Positions 26,739-35,331 of a stretch of 64,000 bases of DNA are shown here, piece by piece. Within the stretch, counting starts at the first letter, position 1, and every line of letters starts with the position of its first letter. The stretch spans positions 1,426,001 through 1,490,000 of the forward strand of contig JAXLTY010000001.1 of the NCBI GenBank assembly GCA_046329815.1, in the 5' to 3' direction. A program made the translations under genes and the position numbers. The notes beneath the pieces are model-generated. The model was not told where the DNA came from. It was given only the letters and a program-made list of their open reading frames with translations, and did not search any database. The stretch is from JADJSS01 sp046329815. Lineage in GTDB: Bacteria > Bacteroidota > Bacteroidia > Chitinophagales > JADIYW01.

Positions 26739-27741
26739 GCGAGAGCAAATTTAAGATGATTAATTGGTTTATTGTTTACTTTATTTATGAATTGCAAAGC
26801 AGTTAAAGCACAGAGTTTAGATTTAATTCTGGTAAGCAATCCGATGAATGATTTAGCATAGTTTCTTTTAATCATAAATTGGTCACATAGTTGAGCGAAT
26901 AGAGTTTCAATTCTTTTTCTACATTTTCTGAATATTACTGGATAATTTTGATAGTTATCCTGATTGTTTCTCATTGGTGTTTGTAGTTGGATATTACACG
27001 ATTCAAATAAATCTAATTGATGAGTGGAAGATAAAAAACCTCTATCACCAAGCAGGGTTGCATTGTTCATGCCGGTATATTTTATAGTATCTAAGAAATG
27101 TACATCGTGTACGCTGGCTTTGCTAATATTCATTGACATGTACGAGCCATTAAGTGTTGTGCACAGATGTAATTTATATCCATAGAAATACGATTTACTC
27201 ACGGCAGAATAGCCTTTATTAGGAGCGGTTTCAAAATCATCTTTACAGATGGTTGAACTTTTTTCACGAGCTATTTGTGCCACTGGTATTGGAATAGAAT
27301 CTACTATAAAAACGTCTTCGAATTCATTAAAAGGTTTGGCTATTTTATCATTTAAAAGTTGAATAAAATATTGTAATCTTCTTCTGCGTTTATTATAGTT
27401 AGAACGGTCGATTAATTGAGGAAAAGCTGATGCATATTCTACTTTCATTTTCTTCCAAAATAGATTTTCAGAATCAATACTTAACGACTCTGAACAGATA
27501 GCCAATGCCACTATTTCAGCATCCGACATTTTTGGTGTTTTAGGATAAAATTGAAAGTTATTTGTCTGTTCATAGAAATATTCTGCTAAGAATTGTTTGG
27601 AAAGATTAAAAAATTTGTCGAAATTTGTTTTGATGTTGTGCATAGTAAGTATTTGATGTTCAAACAATTACATACAAAAATCATGCTAAACACATGATGC
27701 ACAACATCTTTTTTATATTATCTTTTAATCGCACAACACGT
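26722..27741 (-). mobile_element. IS982-family insertion sequence, 1020 bp
   Basis: The termini are 17-bp inverted repeats with one mismatch: left 26722-26738 (ACGCGTTGTGCGATTAA) and right 27725-27741 (reverse complement ACGTGTTGTGCGATTAA). The element is flanked by an 8-bp direct repeat TAGTAATA at 26714-26721 and 27742-27749, which is a target-site duplication. It carries one transposase gene on the minus strand whose stop lies inside the left repeat. The duplication and the exact frame continuity on both sides show a fairly recent insertion. It is the only insertion sequence I can recognise in the window. Confidence 0.93.
26735..27643 (-). CDS. IS982-family DDE transposase
   Basis: The transposase is 302 residues from the ATG at 27643 (an upstream in-frame ATG at 27667 would add 8). 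The DDE residues can be placed: Asp in FIVDSIPIPVA, Asp in ATLLGDRGFLSS, and Glu in KRIETLFAQLCDQF. MSDAEIVALAICSE near the N-terminus and the IETLFAQL helix are typical of the IS982 family. It looks intact and so potentially active. It reads leftward from the right end of the element, against the host gene it interrupts. The stop codon falls in the left terminal repeat. Confidence 0.9.
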   Translation of the reverse strand: MHNIKTNFDKFFNLSKQFLAEYFYEQTNNFQFYPKTPKMSDAEIVALAICSESLSIDSENLFWKKMKVEYASAFPQLIDRSNYNKRRRRLQYFIQLLNDKIAKPFNEFEDVFIVDSIPIPVAQIAREKSSTICKDDFETAPNKGYSAVSKSYFYGYKLHLCTTLNGSYMSMNISKASVHDVHFLDTIKYTGMNNATLLGDRGFLSSTHQLDLFESCNIQLQTPMRNNQDNYQNYPVIFRKCRKRIETLFAQLCDQFMIKRNYAKSFIGLLTRIKSKLCALTALQFINKVNNKPINHLKFALA

Positions 27742-27749
27742 TAGTAATA

Positions 27750-29002
27750 ATATTGCAATAGGAGCAAATGCAAGTAGTTCTCCGGTAAATATTAACAATG
27801 TTAATACTATAGCTTTTGGTACAAACGCTACCATTGCCCAAGACAATGCCATGTTATTAGGTGCAGTTAATGGTAACGGCATTGCAGGTGGCACATACAT
27901 GCACGTTGGTATTAATACAAACACGCCTGGAAACCCATTAGGTGATAATGTTCCTGCACAATTGCATATTTTTAATTGTACAGATGTGGCAGACCCAAAT
28001 GTAACAGCAGGCAGCGCAACAATACATGCCAGAATACGATTTAATAATTTACCGATAAATGCTAATTCTAATTGGTTTGTAACGGCAGATGCTACAACTG
28101 GCAAACTTTATCGAAGACAAGTAAATTTTGCACCTGTTTTATGCCAAACTACCAACTTTGTACCAAAAGCATTAAATGCAAACGGCGATATGACTTGCAG
28201 TCAAATTTATGATAATGGTACAAGTGTGGGAATAGGTTTCGCAAATGGAGTTGCTCAGACTAGAGATTATTCATATTCTTCATATGCTGGATTTACACTT
28301 GGGATACCAATCATGATACCATCTTCTGGGTTTTTTAAATTAGATGTAAATGGAGCATTAAGAACACAAGGATATTTCACTGACTCTGACAAACGATTCA
28401 AAAAAGATATAAAACCAGTAACCTCTGCTTTAGACAAAATAAAAAAATTAAACGGCGTTACTTATAATTGGAGAAAAGAGGAGTTTAAAGATAAAAATTT
28501 TGATGGTTCTAATCAAATTGGTTTTATTGCACAAGAAGTAGAGAAAGTAATACCACAAGCAGTTGTAAAAGATGGTGAAGGGTATTATGCAATGAACTAC
28601 ACGATGCTAATTCCAGTTCTCACAGAAGCCATGAAAGAACAACAAAAAATGATTGAACAACAACAAAAAGAAATAGATGAATTAAAAGCATTGGTAAAAG
28701 GAACAACACCAAAATCAGTTTTGGACAACCCTTCAAAATCTATTCAATTGTTCCAAAACGTTCCAAATCCGTTCTCTAAAGAAACAGATATTAAATTCTA
28801 TTTACCGGAAACGGTGAAACAAGCGTCGCTTACCATTTATGATATGCAAGGCAAACAATTGCGCAAAATTGACATTAACGACCGCAACGAAAGTTCGGTA
28901 AAAATAAATGCAAAAGAATTGCCGGCAGGTATGTACATGTATTCATTAATCGCCGATGGCAAAGAAATGGATACCAAACGCATGATCCTGACTGATTACT
29001 AA
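27750..29002 (+). pseudogene. 3' part of the T9SS/S74 protein: chaperone domain plus sorting domain, no start
   Basis: The open frame from 27750 continues the repeat head (NNIAIGANA, NTIAFGTNA). It then shows a Peptidase_S74 intramolecular chaperone domain (SDKRFKKDIKPV through the alpha-helical QKMIEQQQKEIDEL tail). Ser523 (codon 28385) and Lys528 (codon 28400), numbered on the rejoined protein, match the Ser/Lys pair needed for self-cleavage. A type A T9SS sorting domain (LFQNVPNPFSKETDIKFYLP onward) ends it. The first ATG is at 27851, giving a 383-residue fragment with no signal peptide, which could not be exported. A terminator follows at 29030. Confidence 0.88.
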
Positions 29003-29029
29003 AATAATTTAGCGTCTAAAAATTCAAAG

Positions 29030-29065
29030 AACAGTCAACATGAATAATGTTGGCTGTTTTTGCTT
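29030..29065 (+). terminator. Rho-independent terminator
   Basis: AACAGTCAACAT (29030-29041) pairs with ATGTTGGCTGTT (29047-29058), with G-T wobble, and is followed by TTTTTGC. It ends the disrupted S74/T9SS gene and separates it from the ABC permease gene. Confidence 0.85.
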
Positions 29066-29106
29066 TTCAGCAACTTTCACCAAGAATAAAAATAGCGTAG
29101 TTTTAT

Positions 29107-29114
29107 TATCTTTG
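29107..29114 (+). promoter_or_regulatory. Bacteroidota -7 box for the ABC permease
   Basis: TATCTTTG fits TAnnTTTG and ends 8 nt before the ATG at 29123, implying a very short leader. No TTG at the -33 distance is evident. It follows the terminator at 29030, so a new promoter here makes sense. Confidence 0.5.
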
Positions 29115-29122
29115 CACTCTCT

Positions 29123-29980
29123 ATGCAACAGGATAATTGGTCTAACGTCATAAAAAGTAACTCCGCATTTTCGCTGTCTTCTATTAAAGAAGTCTGGCAT
29201 TATCGTGATTTATTATGGATGTTTGTAAAACGAGACATTGTGACCAATTATAAACAAACTATTTTAGGTCCGTTGTGGTTTTTTATACAACCAATATTAA
29301 CAACGGCAATGTATATTGTTATTTTCAACCGCCTTGGAAATATAAAAACAGGACCAATTCCGGCGGTTTTATTTTATTTGTCTGGTATTGCTGCGTGGAA
29401 TTATTTTTCAGAATGTTTAAATAAAACCTCTTCAACATTTAAAGACAATGCCTACATATTTGGGAAAGTCTATTTTCCAAGATTAATTCTACCGCTTTCA
29501 ATAGTCGTTTCCAATTTGTTAAAATTTGCCATTCAGTTTAGTTTATTCTTTATTGGCTTATTGTATTATATCTTTATTGAAAAATCACAACTGCAACCAA
29601 GCATTTACATTTTGCTGGTTCCGGTGCTCATTTTTATCATGGCTGGCTTGGGTTTGGGTTTAGGAATGATCATTACATCATTGACCACAAAATACAGAGA
29701 TCTTACTTTTTTAGTACAGTTTGGAGTACAGCTATTAATGTATGCAACGCCGGTAATTTATCCGTTGAGCAAAGTAAGTAGAGGCCGTTTGGAACCATTT
29801 ATTTTAGCGAATCCAATGACAACCGTAATGGAAACATTTCGTGTTGCTTTTTTAGGCGCCGACAAAGGAATTTTCAACTGGATGCATATAGGTTATAGTG
29901 TATTGGTAACATTAGTGCTTCTGTTGATTGGATTTTATATTTTCACGAAAACAGAAAAAACATTTACTGATACTGTTTAA
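29123..29980 (+). CDS. wzm: ABC-2 type polysaccharide export permease, Wzm-like
   Basis: The 285-residue protein has six hydrophobic segments, starting with YRDLLWMFVKRDIVTNYKQTILGPLWFFIQP. This amphipathic start and first helix are diagnostic of Wzm/TagG-type permeases. The LTSLTTKYRDL-like segment (IITSLTTKYRDLTFLVQF) and a periplasmic NPMTTVMETFR region follow. It forms the channel that flips a lipid-linked polysaccharide across the inner membrane. The ATP-binding partner is at 31081, beyond an opposite-strand glycosyltransferase, so the pair is unusually split. It has its own -7 box 8 nt upstream. Confidence 0.9.
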   Translation: MQQDNWSNVIKSNSAFSLSSIKEVWHYRDLLWMFVKRDIVTNYKQTILGPLWFFIQPILTTAMYIVIFNRLGNIKTGPIPAVLFYLSGIAAWNYFSECLNKTSSTFKDNAYIFGKVYFPRLILPLSIVVSNLLKFAIQFSLFFIGLLYYIFIEKSQLQPSIYILLVPVLIFIMAGLGLGLGMIITSLTTKYRDLTFLVQFGVQLLMYATPVIYPLSKVSRGRLEPFILANPMTTVMETFRVAFLGADKGIFNWMHIGYSVLVTLVLLLIGFYIFTKTEKTFTDTV

Positions 29981-30077
29981 AGTAAAAAACATTTGTTGAA
30001 ATGAATTTTATCAATTATACAAGAATAATAATGATATGATTGTATGATTGAAAGATTTACAATGAAAAGGCAAATAA

Positions 30078-30998
30078 TCAGCGCCATTTTTCTACTCGTT
30101 CTTTTAGCGCATCTTTAAAATTAGCGTATTTCAGTTGCAGAAAAATGCGATCCATTTTTCCTGTATAAAAATCACACATACGGTTCTTCACAAAACCTTG
30201 AAAATGCAGACCGATAAACCGAACTTTTTCATTCTTCTTAGATAAAATATGAGGTTTGTTTCTTGTAAACTGAATATCTTTCAAACCTTTCTTCATATAA
30301 TATTCATCTTCTGAATAATTAGAACTTGAATCTATTTTGTTATCAAAAACCATATTTTTGAAAGGAACCAGTAAGTTAAAAATATGCTCTTTTTCTTTTA
30401 ATGAATAAAGATAAAATAACGTCATGTCGCAGATGCCGCCAGGAATATTATTTTGAATATGAAAATCTATTTTATTTTGTAAAATGGAAAAATGATCTCG
30501 GTATCTTTCAATAATAAAAGCACAAAAGGCACTTAAAAACTGTTTGCTTAGCAAAGAAACATGACCGGAACCGCGCCATTCAAAATTCTCATATGTTTGT
30601 TCAGGAATACAAAAACCGGCACTATAATTATGTACACTAAGATGAGCAGACAAATAATCGGAAACCGAATCATATAACATAAAATCAGAATCCGCAGCAC
30701 AAACCCAATCCAAATTATTCGCTTTCATAAAATCCAGCAAAACAAACCATCTTTTAAAACAAAAATATTCAAACTCATAAGAATTTGTTGAAAAGTGTTT
30801 ATACACCTCTTTAAGCACAGTATCGCAATTCGAGTATTTTGAAAATTGCTCATGCTTACAATATTTATTTAAATATAAATTTGCAGCGTCACCTAATAAA
30901 TAAATCTCGCTATCAGGATTTGAAAATTTTGCCTGATGGATAGCCAATTCCAAATAATCACTCTTTCCAAAATGCGTAAAAACTATCGGAATACTCAT
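30078..30998 (-). CDS. Glycosyltransferase-like protein (GT-A, DSD motif), paralog B
   Basis: The start is Met at 30998 (MSIPIVFTHFGKS). The longer open frame to 31250 overlaps the Wzt gene on the other strand and adds an unrelated N-terminus, so it is rejected. The 306 residues share their order of landmarks with the gene at 24619: HFSTN, a DSD in AADSDFMLYD, SGHVSLL, GGICDMTLFYLY and a later VFDN. The fold is most like a nucleotide-sugar glycosyltransferase. It lies antisense between the permease and ATPase genes of the exporter, which suggests insertion or rearrangement. Substrate unknown. Confidence 0.72.
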   Translation of the reverse strand: MSIPIVFTHFGKSDYLELAIHQAKFSNPDSEIYLLGDAANLYLNKYCKHEQFSKYSNCDTVLKEVYKHFSTNSYEFEYFCFKRWFVLLDFMKANNLDWVCAADSDFMLYDSVSDYLSAHLSVHNYSAGFCIPEQTYENFEWRGSGHVSLLSKQFLSAFCAFIIERYRDHFSILQNKIDFHIQNNIPGGICDMTLFYLYSLKEKEHIFNLLVPFKNMVFDNKIDSSSNYSEDEYYMKKGLKDIQFTRNKPHILSKKNEKVRFIGLHFQGFVKNRMCDFYTGKMDRIFLQLKYANFKDALKERVEKWR

Positions 30999-31053
30999 GT
31001 GTAGCTTTGCGTTTATATCGCTCAAAGGTAAGGTGTTGTTGCAATAATTTTTG

Positions 31054-31061
31054 TATTTTTG
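31054..31061 (+). promoter_or_regulatory. Bacteroidota -7 box upstream of the Wzt gene
   Basis: TATTTTTG fits TAnnTTTG and lies 19 nt before the TTG start at 31081. This gives the ATPase its own promoter, as expected since the permease gene is separated from it by an antisense gene. A TTG occurs at 31036, but the spacer is only 15 nt. Confidence 0.45.
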
Positions 31062-31080
31062 CACGCAAAACAACGAATAT

Positions 31081-32358
31081 TTGTCAGACACCATCATAAA
31101 AGTAGAAAACGTAAGTAAACAATATCGTTTAGGCGAAATTGGTACCGGCTCACTTAGCCATGATTTAAACCGTTGGTGGTCGCGCTTGCGTGGAAAAGAA
31201 GATCCATATTTAAAAATCGGTGAAACGAACGACCGTACACAAAAAGGCAACAGTGATTATGTTTGGGCTTTGAAAGACATAAATTTTGAAATTGGTAGAG
31301 GCGAAGTTTGGGGCGTGATTGGCAAGAACGGAGCCGGAAAATCAACGTTGTTAAAATTATTATCGAAAGTAACTGCACCAACCACCGGCGAGATCAAATA
31401 TAAAGGAAAAATGGCTTCGCTACTCGAGGTTGGTACCGGTTTCCATGGCGAATTGACCGGCAGAGAAAATGTGTATTTGAATGGCGCTATTCTTGGCATG
31501 AAGAAAAAAGAAATTTCTTCAAAAATTGATGAAATTATAGATTTTGCTGGCGTTGAAAAATACATCGACACACCTGTGAAACGCTATTCTTCCGGTATGT
31601 ATGTGCGTTTGGCATTTGCGGTTGCCGCTCATTTAGATACCGATATTTTGATTCTGGATGAAGTATTAGCCGTTGGCGATGCCAGTTTTCAGCGCAAGTG
31701 TTTAGGAAAAATGAACGATGCCGCAAATAACCAAGGTAAAACGGTGCTTTTTGTAAGCCATAATCTTTCTCAGGTGCAGGGTTTGTGCAAAAAAGGCATG
31801 TTGCTCGAAAACGGACAGCTTACTTTTGCCGGCGACATCAGCACGGCGATTTCTAAATATACACTTTCCGGAAATACGAACAACGAGGTCAATGTTTCAG
31901 TGATTCCAAGAGTTGGTCCGCGTGCAGATTATTTCCAGATAACAAAATTGCAGCTCAAAAATCTGAATAACAACGAAGAGTATTTTGAAGAAGACACGAT
32001 CGAATTGACGATTACTTTTGAATCCAAAAAAGCAATTGAAGACTGTGTAATTGCGTTCTCCATTTCCGATTCTTTAGGCAACATATTGATTGATTGCCGT
32101 TCTACGGAAAACTATTCGAAAATACAAGTACAGCCGGACAAATCATACACGATTCGCTGCGAATTGCCATTGCCAATAAAATCAGGCTCTTACCAGATAA
32201 ATTTAGGTGCGGCAAGTTTTTATGGCATCTTAGAGTATATTCCGAGCGTAACCAATATTGAGTTGTTGTCGAAAGACAGCGACGATAACAATGCATTATA
32301 TAAACCTTCGGTTGGCATGCTGATTATGCATCCGAAATGGCAACTGATAAACAACTGA
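31081..32358 (+). CDS. wzt: ABC transporter ATP-binding protein with C-terminal glycan-binding domain, Wzt-like
   Basis: A TTG at 31081 (MSDTIIKVENVSKQY) is the natural start: it gives the normal N-terminus, and the TTG at 31051 would overlap the -7 box. The product is about 425 residues. It carries Walker A GKNGAGKST, the signature YSSGMYVRLAF and Walker B DILILDEVLAVGD. From about residue 240, a Wzt_C-like beta-sandwich extension follows. In Wzt proteins this domain recognises the non-reducing end of the finished polysaccharide and so sets export specificity. It partners the Wzm-like permease at 29123. The gene ends 1 bp before the next coding region. Confidence 0.9.
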   Translation: MSDTIIKVENVSKQYRLGEIGTGSLSHDLNRWWSRLRGKEDPYLKIGETNDRTQKGNSDYVWALKDINFEIGRGEVWGVIGKNGAGKSTLLKLLSKVTAPTTGEIKYKGKMASLLEVGTGFHGELTGRENVYLNGAILGMKKKEISSKIDEIIDFAGVEKYIDTPVKRYSSGMYVRLAFAVAAHLDTDILILDEVLAVGDASFQRKCLGKMNDAANNQGKTVLFVSHNLSQVQGLCKKGMLLENGQLTFAGDISTAISKYTLSGNTNNEVNVSVIPRVGPRADYFQITKLQLKNLNNNEEYFEEDTIELTITFESKKAIEDCVIAFSISDSLGNILIDCRSTENYSKIQVQPDKSYTIRCELPLPIKSGSYQINLGAASFYGILEYIPSVTNIELLSKDSDDNNALYKPSVGMLIMHPKWQLINN

Positions 32359-32359
32359 T

Positions 32360-33199
32360 ATGATCAAAAGCTTCCTGCGATTTTTAGCTAAAATTATTGC
32401 CAATCAAAGTTGGTTGTATAAATTATATATGCCAATTGTTTACTTAAACAACCATGTACAAGCAATTAAAAAGGAACAAACAGCTATTGATTTATCCAAT
32501 AAAAATGATGCCAAATTAATATCGATTGTTGGTGAACCGGTTGTAAAAAATGGCTGGTTCAAAGGCATGAAATATCCATCATATGATTCGGTTTGCAGCA
32601 CTATTTTTCCAAAGATTATTGGCAGCTACGAAGCAGAATTAAATAGCGTAATTCAGCAGATTATCAACAATCAATATGATGTAATTATAGATGTTGGCTG
32701 CGCGGAAGGTTATTATGCGGTTGGTCTGGCAATGCAAACAAATGCTGCTGTTTTCGCTTATGACACAGATGCAAATGCAAGGAAATTGTGTTTAGAAATG
32801 GCAACATTAAATAGCGTTCAAAACAAGATCCAAATAAAAGAAACATTTACACTGGATGATATTAAAAACTTAGATATAACTAAAAAGACATTAATTATCT
32901 GTGATTGCGAAGGTTTTGAAAAATATCTGTTCACGGCAGAAAGCGTTCCGTTCTTGAAAAATACAGATGTGCTGATTGAAACGCATGATTTTATTGATCT
33001 ATCGATTTCAACAACCATTACCGGCTTATTAACGACATCACATAACATAGAAACTATTGCAAGTTTAGATGATAATTTGAAGGCAAAATATTATCAGTAC
33101 AAAGAAGCAGAACAACAACCATTATCTACAAAAAGAGAATTATTTGCAGAAGTGAGACCGTGTACCATGGAATGGATTTGGGCAATTGCAAAAAAGTAA
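32360..33199 (+). CDS. FkbM-type SAM methyltransferase-like protein
   Basis: The 279-residue protein has a class I methyltransferase motif I (VIIDVGCAEGYYAVGLAM, about 111-128) and an acidic post-motif (FAYDTDANARKLCLEM). A later acidic segment IICDCEGFEKYLF is followed by VLIETHDFIDLS, the pattern of FkbM-like enzymes. It probably methylates a sugar on the exported glycan or its carrier. It follows Wzt by 1 bp and precedes the GT8 gene by 2 bp, so they form one operon. A second FkbM-like gene lies at 35332. Confidence 0.72.
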   Translation: MIKSFLRFLAKIIANQSWLYKLYMPIVYLNNHVQAIKKEQTAIDLSNKNDAKLISIVGEPVVKNGWFKGMKYPSYDSVCSTIFPKIIGSYEAELNSVIQQIINNQYDVIIDVGCAEGYYAVGLAMQTNAAVFAYDTDANARKLCLEMATLNSVQNKIQIKETFTLDDIKNLDITKKTLIICDCEGFEKYLFTAESVPFLKNTDVLIETHDFIDLSISTTITGLLTTSHNIETIASLDDNLKAKYYQYKEAEQQPLSTKRELFAEVRPCTMEWIWAIAKK

Positions 33200-33201
33200 A
33201 A

Positions 33202-34011
33202 ATGATTCATATTGCTATTACAATAAATGAAGATTTTATCATACCTGCATGTGTGATGCTGACCTCTTTATTGGAAAACAACAGTAAGAATCCAGTACAT
33301 GTTCATGTATTAACGAATTCAAAATCGTATAAATTACAATTGCTGAAAAGAACGTTGAAACGCTATAAATGTGAGAATACATTTCATGTTTTATCAAAAG
33401 AAACAGAAGAAAAAATAAGCAATTTCTGTATTTCAGCGCATGCAGATTTTGTAAATTATTATCGCATTTTCTTGCCTGAAATATTAGATAATTCGATTGA
33501 AAAAGTTTTGTATTTAGATGTCGATATGATAATCAATGCTGATATTAGTGAGTTATACAACACAGACATCAGCGCATACGCACTGGCTGCTGCAGACGAA
33601 GAAAATGAGAACGCTGTGCATTTGCTGAACATTCCTTTTGAGTACAACTATTTCAATTCAGGTGTTTTGTTGATGAATCTAAAAAAATTCCGGGAAGAAA
33701 ACACCATTCAAAAACTATCTCAGTTTATTTTAGAAAACGAAGAAAAGTTATTCAGTTGGGACCAGGATGCATTCAATGCGGTTTTATACAAAGATCGTTT
33801 TACTTTGGATCACAAATGGAATGTTACGTTAGGCGTTGCTTTGAATTTAAAAGAAACACAACCCAATATTGTACATTATACTGGAATGCACAAAGCGTGG
33901 CATCCATATTACTGCCAGCATCCATATAAACAGCTCTATTTTGACTATTTAAAAAAAGATACTGTTTTGCAGATCTTAAATAAATTCTTTGCGCCAAAAT
34001 CGCACCGCTAA
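33202..34011 (+). CDS. Glycosyltransferase family 8
   Basis: The start at 33202 (MIHIAITINEDFIIPACVM) is chosen over an upstream in-frame ATG at 33160, since it begins with the GT8 nucleotide-binding segment. The 269-residue protein has the DVD metal motif in VLYLDVDMIINADISEL (about 107-123), a YNYFNSGVLLMNLKKFRE segment and a WDQDAFNAVL helix near 195. The HYTGMHKAWH ending carries the second metal ligand. GT8 enzymes transfer galactose or glucose with retention, so a hexose is a fair guess. It is the third gene of the Wzt operon. Confidence 0.93.
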   Translation: MIHIAITINEDFIIPACVMLTSLLENNSKNPVHVHVLTNSKSYKLQLLKRTLKRYKCENTFHVLSKETEEKISNFCISAHADFVNYYRIFLPEILDNSIEKVLYLDVDMIINADISELYNTDISAYALAAADEENENAVHLLNIPFEYNYFNSGVLLMNLKKFREENTIQKLSQFILENEEKLFSWDQDAFNAVLYKDRFTLDHKWNVTLGVALNLKETQPNIVHYTGMHKAWHPYYCQHPYKQLYFDYLKKDTVLQILNKFFAPKSHR

Positions 34012-34016
34012 ACGAT

Positions 34017-34104
34017 GAAATGAGTAAAAAATATTGCATCAAAAAAAGATTAAAACGAATTCCATCTGCACCATGTAGAACAATAAAAGCAAACAGATGA
34101 AAAC
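34017..34104 (+). repeat. Dispersed intergenic repeat, copy 1
   Basis: An ATGAAATGAG motif (34017-34026) lies upstream of CGAATTCCATCTGCACCA (34056-34073) and a terminal CAGATGAAA (34094-34102). The 54065-54155 segment has the same order of motifs, with CGAATTCCATCTGCACCA identical. CATCTG and CAGATG are inverted, so the 3' half can form a stem. The ATG of the next gene lies inside the copy. Confidence 0.6.
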
Positions 34105-35314
34105 CATAGCAATCATTGATAATTCGTCAAAAGGACATCGCCTGTATCACATGCAGCAATTTGTAAATTCCTTATATGAATTAGACTATAAAGTGGTTTG
34201 TATAATACCTGAAGTCCATCTGGTAAAGTCATGGATAGAAAGCAAACATACTGAAGCAAACAAAAATATTATCTATGTTGAATTTAACGCCAAAGAAGTA
34301 AAATACAAAAAAGGTTTAATAAACTACGTTGATGATTTGTGGTATGCGGTTAGGTGTTGGTTGGAATACAAAAGAGTATTAAAAAAAATTGAGAAAGAAC
34401 ACCATATCAAAATTGATTTCTTTTTTTTAAATAATGTCGATACTTTTTTATCATGCTTCTTTCATCCAATATTACATCGTCTCTTTTTTAAATACAAATG
34501 GTCTGGTTTCTATGTGCACACACGATACATGCGTATGTACAAAGACATTGAAAAAAGAAAAACCAAACTATCCGATATTGATTATTTGTTTACAAGCAAA
34601 AACTGTCTTGGTGTCACTGTTGCCGATGAAGGTGTTGCCGCTGGCATGCAATACAGAATCGACAAAAAAGTAGTCGGATTGCCAGACATTACGGAGACCA
34701 ATTTACCAGATGAAAAACCAGCGTTGGCAGTTGAAATTAAGGAAAAAGCCAACAACAGAACCATAGTTGGTTTAATTGGAATGGAAACATTTAAAGGCAG
34801 CATTGAAATGGCGAAATTGGCGTTGAAAGCAGATGCAGATGATTTCTATTTTGTTTTTTGCGGTTATTATGATGAAACTTTTCTCAATTACTGTAATGAT
34901 GAAGCAGATAAGCAATTTTTTGTATCATTTCAGCAAAATCTGCCAAAAAATGTTTTGTGGAATTGCAATTATTTGAAAGACGAACAGGAATACAACGCAA
35001 TTTTTAATACCTTTGATGTTGTTTACATGGTTTATAGAGAACACTTTACATCCAGCAACCGATTAACAAAAGCAGCAGTTTTTAATAAATTAGTTTTGGC
35101 AAGCAATAATTATTTTGTTGGCGAAAATGTAGTGAAATATAATTTAGGTGAAACGGCTGCTTCTGAAAATTTGGATGAGCAATTGGAAAAACTGGAAAAA
35201 CTAAGAAATAAAATTATCAATCACGATTTTCCAACAGAACAATGGAAAATATATGCTGAAAAAAACAGCGAAAAACAGTTGACTGAAAAGTTGGCTGAAA
35301 TAATAAATTTATAA
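34097..35314 (+). CDS. Glycosyltransferase-like protein (GT-B type)
   Basis: The 405-residue protein opens with a GT-B style N-terminus (IAIIDNSSKGHRLYHMQQFVNSL). A central VVGLPDITETN segment leads to the C-terminal half (NNRTIVGLIGMETFKGSIEMAKLAL), then EYNAIFNTFDVVYMVYREHFTSSNRL, where the donor site of GT4-like enzymes usually lies. The classical glutamate pattern is not clear, so it is a remote GT1/GT4 relative. Its start lies in a dispersed repeat, an unusual setting. It likely adds one sugar of the exported glycan. It precedes an FkbM methyltransferase by 17 bp. Confidence 0.65.
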   Translation: MKTIAIIDNSSKGHRLYHMQQFVNSLYELDYKVVCIIPEVHLVKSWIESKHTEANKNIIYVEFNAKEVKYKKGLINYVDDLWYAVRCWLEYKRVLKKIEKEHHIKIDFFFLNNVDTFLSCFFHPILHRLFFKYKWSGFYVHTRYMRMYKDIEKRKTKLSDIDYLFTSKNCLGVTVADEGVAAGMQYRIDKKVVGLPDITETNLPDEKPALAVEIKEKANNRTIVGLIGMETFKGSIEMAKLALKADADDFYFVFCGYYDETFLNYCNDEADKQFFVSFQQNLPKNVLWNCNYLKDEQEYNAIFNTFDVVYMVYREHFTSSNRLTKAAVFNKLVLASNNYFVGENVVKYNLGETAASENLDEQLEKLEKLRNKIINHDFPTEQWKIYAEKNSEKQLTEKLAEIINL

Positions 35315-35331
35315 ATGAACGAATTTATTCA

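Noticed and set aside
26722..27741. Composite transposon with passenger genes
   Set aside because: Only one insertion sequence is visible; there is no second copy to frame cargo.
30999..31250. N-terminal extension of the DSD glycosyltransferase, 84 residues
   Set aside because: It is antisense to the Wzt coding region, and its residues have no relation to the paralog, which starts like MSIPIVF.
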